Shown here: in pieces, positions 1 to 7,462 of the stretch
How the letters are laid out: each line of letters opens with the position of its first letter
Numbering within the stretch: the stretch's first letter is position 1
NCBI RefSeq assembly: GCF_013155265.1
Contig: NZ_JABJXU010000004.1
Location: forward strand, 1 to 64,000
Direction of reading: 5' to 3'
Source: Enterococcus sp. MMGLQ5-1
Lineage (GTDB): Bacteria; Bacillota; Bacilli; Lactobacillales; Streptococcaceae
Length of the DNA: 64,000 bases
Program-made: the position numbers and the translations under genes
The notes under the pieces: generated by a model
The model's input: only the letters and a program-made list of their open reading frames with translations
Database searches by the model: none
What the model was told of the DNA's origin: nothing

Positions 1-246
1 GTAAAACAGAAAAACGTTATCCAAAGTATGTCCCGTAAGGGTACACCTTCAGATAACGCTCCAATAGAGTCGTTTCATGCCTCACTAAAGTCAGAAACGT
101 TCTACATCTCAAAAGAGCCGATAGGCTCTAATACTAGAGTAATCGATATTGTAGAAAAATACATCTATTTTTGGAATCATAATAGAATTTTATCCAAATT
201 AGGGTATCTTTCGCCCGTCGAATACCGATCAGCAAGATTAAATTGA
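1..246 (+). CDS. IS3-family transposase, C-terminal fragment (cut by window edge)
   Basis: The open frame runs in from base 1 (Val-Lys-Gln) to a TAA at 246. The translation shows the end of an IS3-family OrfB DDE integrase domain: the segment NAPIESFHASLKSE contains the catalytic glutamate region, followed by a WNHNRI motif and a YLSPVEYR tail typical of this family. An internal ATG at 28 is not a gene start. The rest of the transposase lies upstream of the window, so I cannot tell whether the copy is intact. About 40 bases downstream, near 270-289, lies a plausible terminal inverted repeat. Known of the family: cut-out/paste-in transposition by a DDE recombinase. Confidence 0.85.
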   Translation, partial: VKQKNVIQSMSRKGTPSDNAPIESFHASLKSETFYISKEPIGSNTRVIDIVEKYIYFWNHNRILSKLGYLSPVEYRSARLN

Positions 247-611
247 GTCGCTCTTTTTATTTTGTATCAAAAAGTAGTTGCACTTCCATAATATTCTGAC
301 ACCTCTTTTTTATATTGCATTGCCGAATTGAAATAATACTGTGCTGTGAATATTGATTGGCTCGACAATGATTTTAGGGCTATAGAAAAAATAGTGCTAT
401 GACCATGCTATTATAAATTTTTTTATAGTCAGGGTGTTAATATATATTGTTGCGGCATTCTACTTTTTGATTTTATTTATCATCTTATTGATAAATAAAA
501 GAAAAATTGTTATTTTAGTTGTATAGATAATGAAAGAACGTTTATTATCTTTTGATTAATTATGTTAAAAAGATATTTAAAAGAACAAGTTTTCTTAGAA
601 TTGGAGGCTAA
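247..611. other. Gap: IS right end plus leader of surface operon
   Basis: No convincing gene is seen in this AT-rich stretch. The first ~45 bases are probably the right end of the IS3 element. The rest (about 300-600) holds several TATAAT-like hexamers, among them near 408 and 475, any of which could serve the operon starting at 612. The ribosome binding site is TTGGAGGCTAA just before 612. Confidence 0.4.
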
Positions 612-2624
612 ATGTTCAGACTCAAAATTTTAATTTTAATTATTCTTATGTTTTTGCCGATTAAAATTTTTGCTGTAAACGTGTCTGCTGATGATGGAAG
701 CACGTTACAAAGTGAAGCTTCTGAAAGCAATGATTTGGTTGGTCAATCTCTCGCCGTTGAGGATGGTTCAGAAGCAAACCCATATATCGTTGATAATTAT
801 GATTTATTGGTTACAACGCTTCAAAAAAGTATCCCAAGTGGTTCTAATGCCTTACATATCAATATTGTCAAGGATTTAACATATTCTAATGTTTACACAC
901 AGATTAATAAAAATGTTGTAATAGATGGTATAAAAGATGCTTCTCAACCACCAAGTAAGCAAAATGCCAGCACATTAAACTATAGTGGTACTGCTTATAC
1001 GACACCACAGCTGTATACTTCGTCTGCAGGAGTAAATATTACTCTCAAGAACATTAATTTTGGAAGTCAGTCATATCAAGGTAATAGCTATTGGGGGATA
1101 GTGCAGGTAAATTCTACAAATGTTACTTTAAATGTTGAGAATATAAACTATGAAATCAATTATGGTGGTCAGCCATTTTATTCGTCGTCCGGCAACAATT
1201 TTTTAAATTTTAGTGGTACGAATTATTTTAAAGTTAATCAGTCTGGGAATTATAATCAGGAATTTTCTGAGGGTTTTTCGACAATTAATTTTAAGGAAGG
1301 CAGTCAAACTGATATTTATCAAAATAGTAGTGAATCATTAGGTGTTTTTTGGACCAAGTCTGATGCTAAAATTAAAATTGAAAATAATGCGCAGCTTGCA
1401 ATCTCTTCGGGAAAAACAGCTTTATTTTATAGTGACGGTTCGTTATCGCTGGATGTTGGTGACAACGCATCGTTTAATTATACCAAAATTAATGGTTATC
1501 AATCAGGTAATCAGTTGATGTATCAAAATAAAGTAGTTCCTTTATATGCTGGTCAGAACGCCTTAGTTAATTTTAATACTAATAACACCGCTCTAAATGC
1601 TGGAAGCTTAAATATTACTGCCTCAGATCCAAATCAAGTTAGCTTTGGATCTGCGACTTCTAATCCAGCCATAGCAGCGGGAGCTCTAAATTTTACAAAT
1701 TCAGGTACTGGTATTTATCAGATTATTTCAGAAACTACAGGTGGTAAAGATGTTGACCCTTTAGTTTCTTCTATTTCTTCCGGTAATACTGCGACCTTAA
1801 CATCAGCCCAGTATTCTGGCAAGACCTCTCTTACATACTTACCGTTGATCTCTATCTCTGGTATTACTGCCAGTGCCGAGGTTGACAATCAAAAGAGTGA
1901 TATTGTTGCAAGTTTAGTTGATTTTGTAGCCCCTAGTAATTTAGCGTGGAATTATCAGGCGAATTATTTAATTTCAAGTGTTCAATTAAAATTGCAAACA
2001 GAAATTCAGTCGGCTTATCAATTGGGGACGGAATCAGTTGACGGGATTCGTTATACTGGAAATTCCAATCTTGATTCAGTGATTGATAATAGAACAACTA
2101 CATTCAATAATATATTAGCAGGTAAGTATTATGTTTATGGTCAAGTTACTGCAACGAATAATAGCAGTAATATATCCACTAATTGGTATGAAACTACAGT
2201 TATTGTTCCGCAATATTTTGCAACTATTTTTACGAAACAATTAGCCTTCAAGGCCCCAACAAGTTCTGTAATCAGCGATTCTAGTGATTATATAATTCAA
2301 AGCTGTAGTAACACGCCAACCAATATTACCATAGCTTACTTAATAGAAAATTCAAATTCTGACAGTAGTATTGAATTAGTTAAACAATTATCACAGGGCG
2401 ATGCTAATAAATTAAAATTAGATTTTAATGTGGAGATGACTGATAAAGCATTTAGCTGGAATTTATTACCAGGCGCTCTGAATAATTCGGATCAATTGAT
2501 ATTACAGCCTTATTGGCAATCAAATAATGTAGCTCATATTTCTTTAGGGGGCGAATATTCAGGTCCCTTTAATAAAATAAAAAATGTTGATTATAGCTTG
2601 ATTTTTAATATTACAGATACATAG
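612..2624 (+). CDS. Secreted pectate-lyase-like adhesin (surface protein)
   Basis: A 670-residue protein with an N-terminal signal peptide (hydrophobic residues ~5-22, cleavage near FAVNVSA). Residues ~55-330 resemble the pectate-lyase-like adhesive fold found in lactobacillal, listerial and enterococcal surface proteins: alternating Asn/Gly/Ser/Thr-rich short strands with phrases such as NITLKNINFG and NVTLNVENINY. The rest is Thr/Ser-rich beta structure. No LPxTG, WxL or transmembrane anchor is visible at its C-terminus, so it probably attaches through a partner. It is the first gene of a tight four-gene plus-strand cluster that ends at the hairpin 4123-4217. Function as an adhesin or matrix protein is inferred from fold type only; enzymatic activity is unlikely. 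Confidence 0.7.
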   Translation: MFRLKILILIILMFLPIKIFAVNVSADDGSTLQSEASESNDLVGQSLAVEDGSEANPYIVDNYDLLVTTLQKSIPSGSNALHINIVKDLTYSNVYTQINKNVVIDGIKDASQPPSKQNASTLNYSGTAYTTPQLYTSSAGVNITLKNINFGSQSYQGNSYWGIVQVNSTNVTLNVENINYEINYGGQPFYSSSGNNFLNFSGTNYFKVNQSGNYNQEFSEGFSTINFKEGSQTDIYQNSSESLGVFWTKSDAKIKIENNAQLAISSGKTALFYSDGSLSLDVGDNASFNYTKINGYQSGNQLMYQNKVVPLYAGQNALVNFNTNNTALNAGSLNITASDPNQVSFGSATSNPAIAAGALNFTNSGTGIYQIISETTGGKDVDPLVSSISSGNTATLTSAQYSGKTSLTYLPLISISGITASAEVDNQKSDIVASLVDFVAPSNLAWNYQANYLISSVQLKLQTEIQSAYQLGTESVDGIRYTGNSNLDSVIDNRTTTFNNILAGKYYVYGQVTATNNSSNISTNWYETTVIVPQYFATIFTKQLAFKAPTSSVISDSSDYIIQSCSNTPTNITIAYLIENSNSDSSIELVKQLSQGDANKLKLDFNVEMTDKAFSWNLLPGALNNSDQLILQPYWQSNNVAHISLGGEYSGPFNKIKNVDYSLIFNITDT

Positions 2625-2634
2625 AGAGGAGCTG

Positions 2635-3189
2635 ATTAAAACGATAGATTCTAAAAAAGAAAACCAAGCCACTGATGATCATAAAAGGAAAAAGCGATTA
2701 CTTTTATTTTTAATATTTTTACTTTTAATTGCAGGTGGTTATTTGATTTATAATCATTATTTTAAAAATGATATGATGAATACAACAATTGTTTCGGGGG
2801 ATTTTTTACCCGATGCAAAAGATGCTTCAAAAATGACTGAGGATGAACTCAAAAATTATGCTCAGGCTGCGATAGATGATAGTCAATTTAATATGCGAAT
2901 AGTATCTACAGCAACCTTTGATAAAGAGACTATGAGTGGAAATTTGGCTATTCAAAATCCTCCCAATAATTCACAACCGGTTAATGTAATTATCAGAATT
3001 GATGGCAGTAATCTTGAAGTATATGACTCAGGCGCAATTCAGCCAGGAGAAGAAATTACAAAGGCAACGTTAAATAAAAAAATCGATGCTGGAACTTATG
3101 AAGCGACAGCAACGTTTAATATATATAATCCTGATACGAAGAAAAAACAGGGTTCGGTCCAAGCAAAGCTAACCCTAGTGGTTGAATAA
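2635..3189 (+). CDS. Single-pass membrane protein of surface cluster, non-ATG start
   Basis: The reading frame is open from about 2632, directly after the upstream stop and an AGAGGAG sequence at 2625-2631. It encodes a Lys/Arg-rich cytoplasmic stretch, one membrane helix (LLLFLIFLLLIAGGYLIY) and ~145 outside residues with an Ig-like beta-sandwich look (IRIDGSNLEVYDSG, then GTYEATATFN). A short-form start at TTG 2743 would delete most of the membrane helix, so the true start is probably a rare codon: CTG 2632, ATT 2635, ACG 2641 or ATA 2644. I list the ATT form (184 aa) but cannot decide. It lies 10 bases after the adhesin gene and 19 before the next start, so it is surely in the same operon. 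The function is unknown; it may be the membrane anchor of this surface complex. Confidence 0.65.
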   Translation: MKTIDSKKENQATDDHKRKKRLLLFLIFLLLIAGGYLIYNHYFKNDMMNTTIVSGDFLPDAKDASKMTEDELKNYAQAAIDDSQFNMRIVSTATFDKETMSGNLAIQNPPNNSQPVNVIIRIDGSNLEVYDSGAIQPGEEITKATLNKKIDAGTYEATATFNIYNPDTKKKQGSVQAKLTLVVE

Positions 3190-3208
3190 AAAAGATGAGG
3201 AGAAAATT

Positions 3209-3841
3209 ATGAAAAAATTGTTATTAAGTATGATTTTATTTGCGGGAATTCTTGGTTTATCAGCTACAAGCTCAGCAACAGAGGTTGATAATGGTGATGG
3301 TACTAAAACAGTTGATGGTACAGGTAGTACTAGTATTCCAGTTACTGGAACTTTAGGTGCTGACAATACTAAAGAAGATGGTGGAATTCCTGAGGGGAGT
3401 ACACAGTGGGTCAATGTTGTTGTACCTAGTAAAACAATTTTCTATAGTCTTCCTGGTGCCACAACTATCCAGTCACCGACTTATACAGTTAAAAATCAAT
3501 CTGGTCGCCCTGTAACTGTTGATATCGCTTCATTTAATGCAGTAGATGAGACAGCGATTTCTGGCACTAATTTATCTGTTAGTTTAAATGCAACTGGGGC
3601 AACAGAAAGTAGTGTTACGGCTTCTACTTCAGTCATTTCAAGTGCAGCAGCTGTCGGTACTTTAAATACAAAATTAGCTGATTTAGCAAATGTAAATAAT
3701 AGATTTACTTCTGCAGGAGCTGCTGTTTCAGGTGCCAATCAATTATCATTTTCATATGGTGGAACACTTACGGCTGTCAATACTCAGAAAATTGGAACCT
3801 ATAATTTGATGCTTTCATTTAGTGTTCCTACAAATTGGTAA
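3209..3841 (+). CDS. Small secreted surface protein of the same cluster
   Basis: Starts at ATG 3209 behind GATGAGGAGAAAATT; an in-frame TTG at 3182 lacks such a site. The 210-residue product has a clear Sec signal peptide (MKKLLLSMILFAGILGLSAT) cleaved around SSATEVD, then an Asp/Gly/Thr-rich linker and a beta-rich domain with phrases such as YTVKNQSGRPVTVDI and GTYNLMLSFSVPTNW at the very end. The layout (secreted beta domain ending in an aromatic-containing strand, next to a DUF-type membrane protein and a small LPxT protein) resembles WxL/Csc loci, although two clear WxL motifs are not visible. It is probably a non-covalently attached cell-wall component; I do not recognise a family with certainty. 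Confidence 0.7.
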   Translation: MKKLLLSMILFAGILGLSATSSATEVDNGDGTKTVDGTGSTSIPVTGTLGADNTKEDGGIPEGSTQWVNVVVPSKTIFYSLPGATTIQSPTYTVKNQSGRPVTVDIASFNAVDETAISGTNLSVSLNATGATESSVTASTSVISSAAAVGTLNTKLADLANVNNRFTSAGAAVSGANQLSFSYGGTLTAVNTQKIGTYNLMLSFSVPTNW

Positions 3842-3876
3842 AAAATAGATTATTTTATCATTAAGGAGGTTTCGTA

Positions 3877-4098
3877 GTGGAAAGTCAAATTGAAGTTACT
3901 GGAATTTTGAATTTTGAACAGCTACCGGAATCAGAATCCAGTGAGAATAATGATAATCATTCTATTGTAGTAACTAAGATTTATACAGAACAGCTTCCAA
4001 ATACTAATATGTCAACAAACTACGATTTAATTCTTTTAGGTGTGATTGCCTTTCTAGTTTTTGCCTTAATTGTTAAATTAAGGCAATTAGATAATTAA
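3877..4098 (+). CDS. Small LPxTN-type membrane/cell-wall protein without signal peptide
   Basis: GTG start at 3877 with a strong AAGGAGG 7 bases upstream. The 73-residue product has an acidic N-terminal half, then QLPNTN, a hydrophobic helix (YDLILLGVIAFLVFALIV) and a short KLRQLDN tail. This is the layout of a sortase signal, but the motif ends in Asn instead of Gly and there is no N-terminal signal peptide. It may therefore simply be a C-terminally anchored membrane protein, or a decayed end of a formerly longer wall protein. It is the last gene of the cluster, 35 bases after the secreted protein. Small LPxTG proteins accompany many WxL loci, which fits the context. Confidence 0.6.
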   Translation: MESQIEVTGILNFEQLPESESSENNDNHSIVVTKIYTEQLPNTNMSTNYDLILLGVIAFLVFALIVKLRQLDN

Positions 4099-4122
4099 AT
4101 AGAGTAGCTTTCATTAAGAATC

Positions 4123-4217
4123 AAAAAAGAGCTTGGGAATAATGATGTGAATCCCAAAAGTTAGACCTGAAAATCTAACTTTTAGGGGGTCACTACATAA
4201 GTCCTTAGCTCTTTTTT
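4123..4217 (+). terminator. Nested triple-hairpin terminator of surface cluster
   Basis: The outer stem AAAAAAGAGCT (4123-4133) pairs perfectly with AGCTCTTTTTT (4207-4217). Inside it are TTGGGA/TCCCAA and a perfect AAAAGTTAGA/TCTAACTTTT hairpin. The 3' arm ends in a T-run, so it should terminate the plus-strand cluster. The compound palindrome looks like a small mobile repeat recruited as a terminator. Confidence 0.75.
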
Positions 4218-4336
4218 AGGAATGTGCGCTTTATATTAAGCTCTAATTATAAAAGTGAAATTCTAAATAAATAGAATATGCAAAACTTTATTATTTCCTG
4301 CTTAGCATAAATTATACAGCGAGGGAATTTTACTTT

Positions 4337-6376
4337 TTAGAAACTTGACCGATTATTTTTGATTATGCACAATACACCAAACAATGCTATTAACGTTCCC
4401 ATATAAATGAATAAACTAGATGTTTTTAATCCAGTGTTAGGTAAATTAGAGTTATTCTTCGATATTGGTGTGTAGCTGTTTTTAAATGTTTGGTTGCCTG
4501 TGTAAGCTGCATGAGCCTCTAGCTGACCGTTTTTATCCTCAACTGTTACGGTTACAGCAATAATGTGTGTATCATAGGTTATATCGGTCTGAGCTTCCTG
4601 CACTTCTTCAATTGTATAGGTATAGGTACCAGCCCTATCATAAGACAAAGAATCAAAATTAATGGCACCCTGAGCATCATTATTTTTAGTTTGAATGATA
4701 TTGCCAACAGCATCTTTTAAGCTAAAGCTAAATTCTCCGGCGTTCAATGCCCGTCCTGTTAATGTTTTATGTGCGGTTAGAGTAATTGTATCTGAGATTG
4801 GTTGATAGGTGTTTTCAAATATTTGGCTGCCAGTATAGACAGTAGCTGCTTCTAGCTTTCCAGCTTTATCTTCAACTATTACAGTCACATCAATAATATG
4901 CGGATCATAGGTTATACCAGTTTGCGTTTTTTGTACTTCTTCAATTGTATAGGTATAGGTGCCAGCCTTATCATAAAACAAAGAGTCAAAATTAATGGCA
5001 CCTTGAGCATCATTATTTTTAGTTTGAATGATATTGCCACTAGCATCTTTTAAGCTAAAGCTAAACTCTTCGGCGTTCAATACTCGCCCTGTTAATATTT
5101 TGGTAGCATTTAGCTTAACATTTGTTGGTGTTACTATTGGATTTTCACCAAATTTAACAATCCCATTACTAGCGATACCACCACCTTCTCTTGCAAGGTT
5201 ATTAAAAATAAGAAAACTGGTAATTGATTTTAAAGCGTCTATATTAATACCATCAGTTCCGACATGTAAATATGTATCATTATTATTAAAATTCAAATCA
5301 GATAAAGAAATTTTTTCATCAGTTGGTTGATATCTTGGATTATCATGATAGTAAGAAAGAATATCCTCATTTAACGATTTTTCAGGAAAAGTAATTAAAG
5401 CATTGGGATACTCGTGCTTTGCAATATAGTAATCATCTCCACCAGAGCGATAATCATCCTGCGTATTAACTTGATTGCCAATAATGGTGGACATATCACT
5501 GCTGGTTGCATTGCCTGTCGGGCATAGCCAAACACCGCCACCTTGCAATGTTGCCTCATTTTCTGTTACTAATCCGTTGTTAATGATGAGAGTTGCATAA
5601 TTACCTGGGATATTACTGACACCATAAACATAAATACCACCCCCACTACCAGCGGTATTATTGCCAATGCTTCCACCATTTAAAGTAACCTCTCCCCCTT
5701 TAATGAAGATACCGCCACCTACTCCTAAGCTTGCTTCATCAGGATGACCAGCTGAATTATTGACAATTGAACCCTTGTTCATAACAAATTTACCAATAGT
5801 GTATACGCCACCCCCACCATTTGAGCCACTTAGTCCATAGGCTTTGTTATCACGGATACTTCCACCGTTCATTTCAAAATAACCGCTATTAAATACGCCG
5901 CCTCCTGTGGTTGAATCTGATACACCTGTCGAGCCTGAGATAATTCCAGCATTTAAATAGAAGCTCCCCTCATTCCAAACAAGAGCCCCGCTTCCGTTAT
6001 TATTACCATTAATTGTGACATAATTTTTATCCTCAGATGTTTCGCCAAGCGATAATTTAGCACCAAGCTTATTTTTTATTACTGGCTCATTTGAATTTCC
6101 GCCATGAAGTAAGCTGAAATTTCCATCATCCTTAGAAATTATTAGTATATTCTGCCCAGAATTAATATTAATTGTAGAAGCAACAACGATATCTGAATTA
6201 ATAATAATTCTGGTTTGAGTTCCATCATTTGCGGCACCTTGCACGGCACTTTGCAGCTCGGAAAAATGTCCCACTTCAATTTCTACATTTGATTTGAGAG
6301 TATTAGTTTCAGCATTAGCTTTAATGCCTAAAAATAACATTACAATCAAAAAAATAATATTTAAAGCTTTTTTCAT
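4337..6376 (-). CDS. LPNTG-anchored adhesin with two Spy0128/FctA pilin-type domains
   Basis: A 679-residue cell-wall protein. The signal peptide covers residues 1-22 (ends KANAET). Residues ~30-380 form Gly/Asn-rich beta-helix-like repeats (GGGVFNSGYFEMNGGSI, GGGIFIKGGEVTLNGGSI) similar to right-handed parallel beta-helix adhesins. Residues ~415-525 and ~530-635 are two near-identical copies of a Spy0128/FctA-type domain (TGRxLNAxEFSFSLKD, GTYTYTIEEV), a pilin fold known to form isopeptide or thioester crosslinks. The C-terminus has LPNTG, a hydrophobic helix and KNNRSSF, a canonical sortase signal. The RBS AAAGGAGC precedes ATG 6376. It is divergent from the unknown gene at 6915. Likely an adhesin; ligand unknown. 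Confidence 0.85.
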   Translation of the reverse strand: MKKALNIIFLIVMLFLGIKANAETNTLKSNVEIEVGHFSELQSAVQGAANDGTQTRIIINSDIVVASTININSGQNILIISKDDGNFSLLHGGNSNEPVIKNKLGAKLSLGETSEDKNYVTINGNNNGSGALVWNEGSFYLNAGIISGSTGVSDSTTGGGVFNSGYFEMNGGSIRDNKAYGLSGSNGGGGVYTIGKFVMNKGSIVNNSAGHPDEASLGVGGGIFIKGGEVTLNGGSIGNNTAGSGGGIYVYGVSNIPGNYATLIINNGLVTENEATLQGGGVWLCPTGNATSSDMSTIIGNQVNTQDDYRSGGDDYYIAKHEYPNALITFPEKSLNEDILSYYHDNPRYQPTDEKISLSDLNFNNNDTYLHVGTDGINIDALKSITSFLIFNNLAREGGGIASNGIVKFGENPIVTPTNVKLNATKILTGRVLNAEEFSFSLKDASGNIIQTKNNDAQGAINFDSLFYDKAGTYTYTIEEVQKTQTGITYDPHIIDVTVIVEDKAGKLEAATVYTGSQIFENTYQPISDTITLTAHKTLTGRALNAGEFSFSLKDAVGNIIQTKNNDAQGAINFDSLSYDRAGTYTYTIEEVQEAQTDITYDTHIIAVTVTVEDKNGQLEAHAAYTGNQTFKNSYTPISKNNSNLPNTGLKTSSLFIYMGTLIALFGVLCIIKNNRSSF

Positions 6377-6914
6377 TTTCAGCTCCTTTTTTTGGTTTGG
6401 TATAGCCTAGAAATATTAATCTTATATAAAAATTAAAATATATTTAGTTATTTAATTATATATCATTGACAGGCTTATTGCAATTTTTCATGTATTAATA
6501 ATATTTTAGATTTATATATGCTCAAGAGACCATTTTGAAATTAATAAATTCTAGAAAGTTTTTGTTAGCTAGTAAACACGAAAAAGTAGGTATAACTTTT
6601 AAACAAAATAACGAAAATCCGAATTTCATTTTATTGTAAATAGAGATTTTATGATAATGCCCGAGTTTAATAGCAGATATCAGGATAAATTATTGAAAAA
6701 TAATAAGTAAAAAAATTCATTAATATAGTTTATTATGTTATTATGACTGTGTTGATACTTTTTTTATCGAACGATAAAAAGAGGACAAAAAAAAGCCGCT
6801 TTAGTAAAATAAAAAACTTACTAAATCAGCAATTCGCAGTACAAATATTTTCAATTTTATAAACTTTTTTTATCGTTCGTTATAGCTAGTCTTATTTTAG
6901 AGGATGTGAATTAT
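6377..6914. other. Intergenic region with palindromes between divergent genes
   Basis: 538 very AT-rich bases with no gene I can support. The left part must contain the promoter of the minus-strand adhesin. The right part contains a perfect palindrome at 6761-6780, a hairpin at 6800-6825 and a second copy of the palindrome half-site at 6866-6874. Confidence 0.5.
6761..6780. promoter_or_regulatory. Palindrome TTTTTATCG-AA-CGATAAAAA, candidate operator
   Basis: Two 9-base arms are perfect inverted repeats with a 2-base spacer. The half-site TTTTTATCG occurs again at 6866-6874, followed by TTCG, 41 bases before the ATG at 6915. Two spaced copies around a hairpin (6800-6825) suggest a protein-binding site controlling the downstream gene or a small transcript between them. 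Binding protein unknown. Confidence 0.4.
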
Positions 6915-7364
6915 ATGAAAAAATACCTGGATGCTCCTCTTGATAAGCAAAGAGAGCTATTTTTTTCAATCAATACAGGCATCAATAATTCATCTTATAG
7001 CAGAACATGTATTATACCTGACCACTGGGACTTAAAAAAAATTAATATTTATTTAGAGCGTTCGATGAATATTTCCAAAGAATTAATTAGTGTAGAGCGC
7101 ATACAAGATGTCCTTATTTTTCATGAAAGTATTAAAAATTTTGAAGTGAATAATAAGCGGATGATTGATTATTACTGGTATGACGTCAAGGAATTCATTA
7201 TTGAGGTTCAAAATCAGACGCAGAAATTCAGTTTTATTCTAGTAGCGGGCTTTGATGCTAATGAGATTGATATAGCAGAAGTGATGAAGCAATTCTTTCC
7301 CAAAAATAAAATAAAAGTTGATTACTATAGGGATTCGTGGCTGTCAAAAAACATCAATATTTAA
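6915..7364 (+). CDS. Hypothetical cytoplasmic protein
   Basis: A 149-residue product starting at ATG 6915; an upstream in-frame GTG at 6906 sits too close to the AGAGGATG ribosome site. No signal peptide or membrane helix. It is rich in Ile/Lys/Asn with several Trp and Tyr residues (YYWYDVKEFIIEVQ), and looks like a compact mixed alpha/beta protein. I do not recognise the family. It stands alone between two surface-protein genes, behind an unusual palindromic upstream region, and could be a regulator or an immunity-type protein, but nothing in the sequence proves either. Confidence 0.55.
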   Translation: MKKYLDAPLDKQRELFFSINTGINNSSYSRTCIIPDHWDLKKINIYLERSMNISKELISVERIQDVLIFHESIKNFEVNNKRMIDYYWYDVKEFIIEVQNQTQKFSFILVAGFDANEIDIAEVMKQFFPKNKIKVDYYRDSWLSKNINI

Positions 7365-7462
7365 TATAGATTTGATAAAAAATAAGTTAAGATTTTTGAA
7401 ATGAAAGTTATATGCCATAAGTACTGATAATTTAACCAATTTTAAAAATAGGAGAATAAAAA

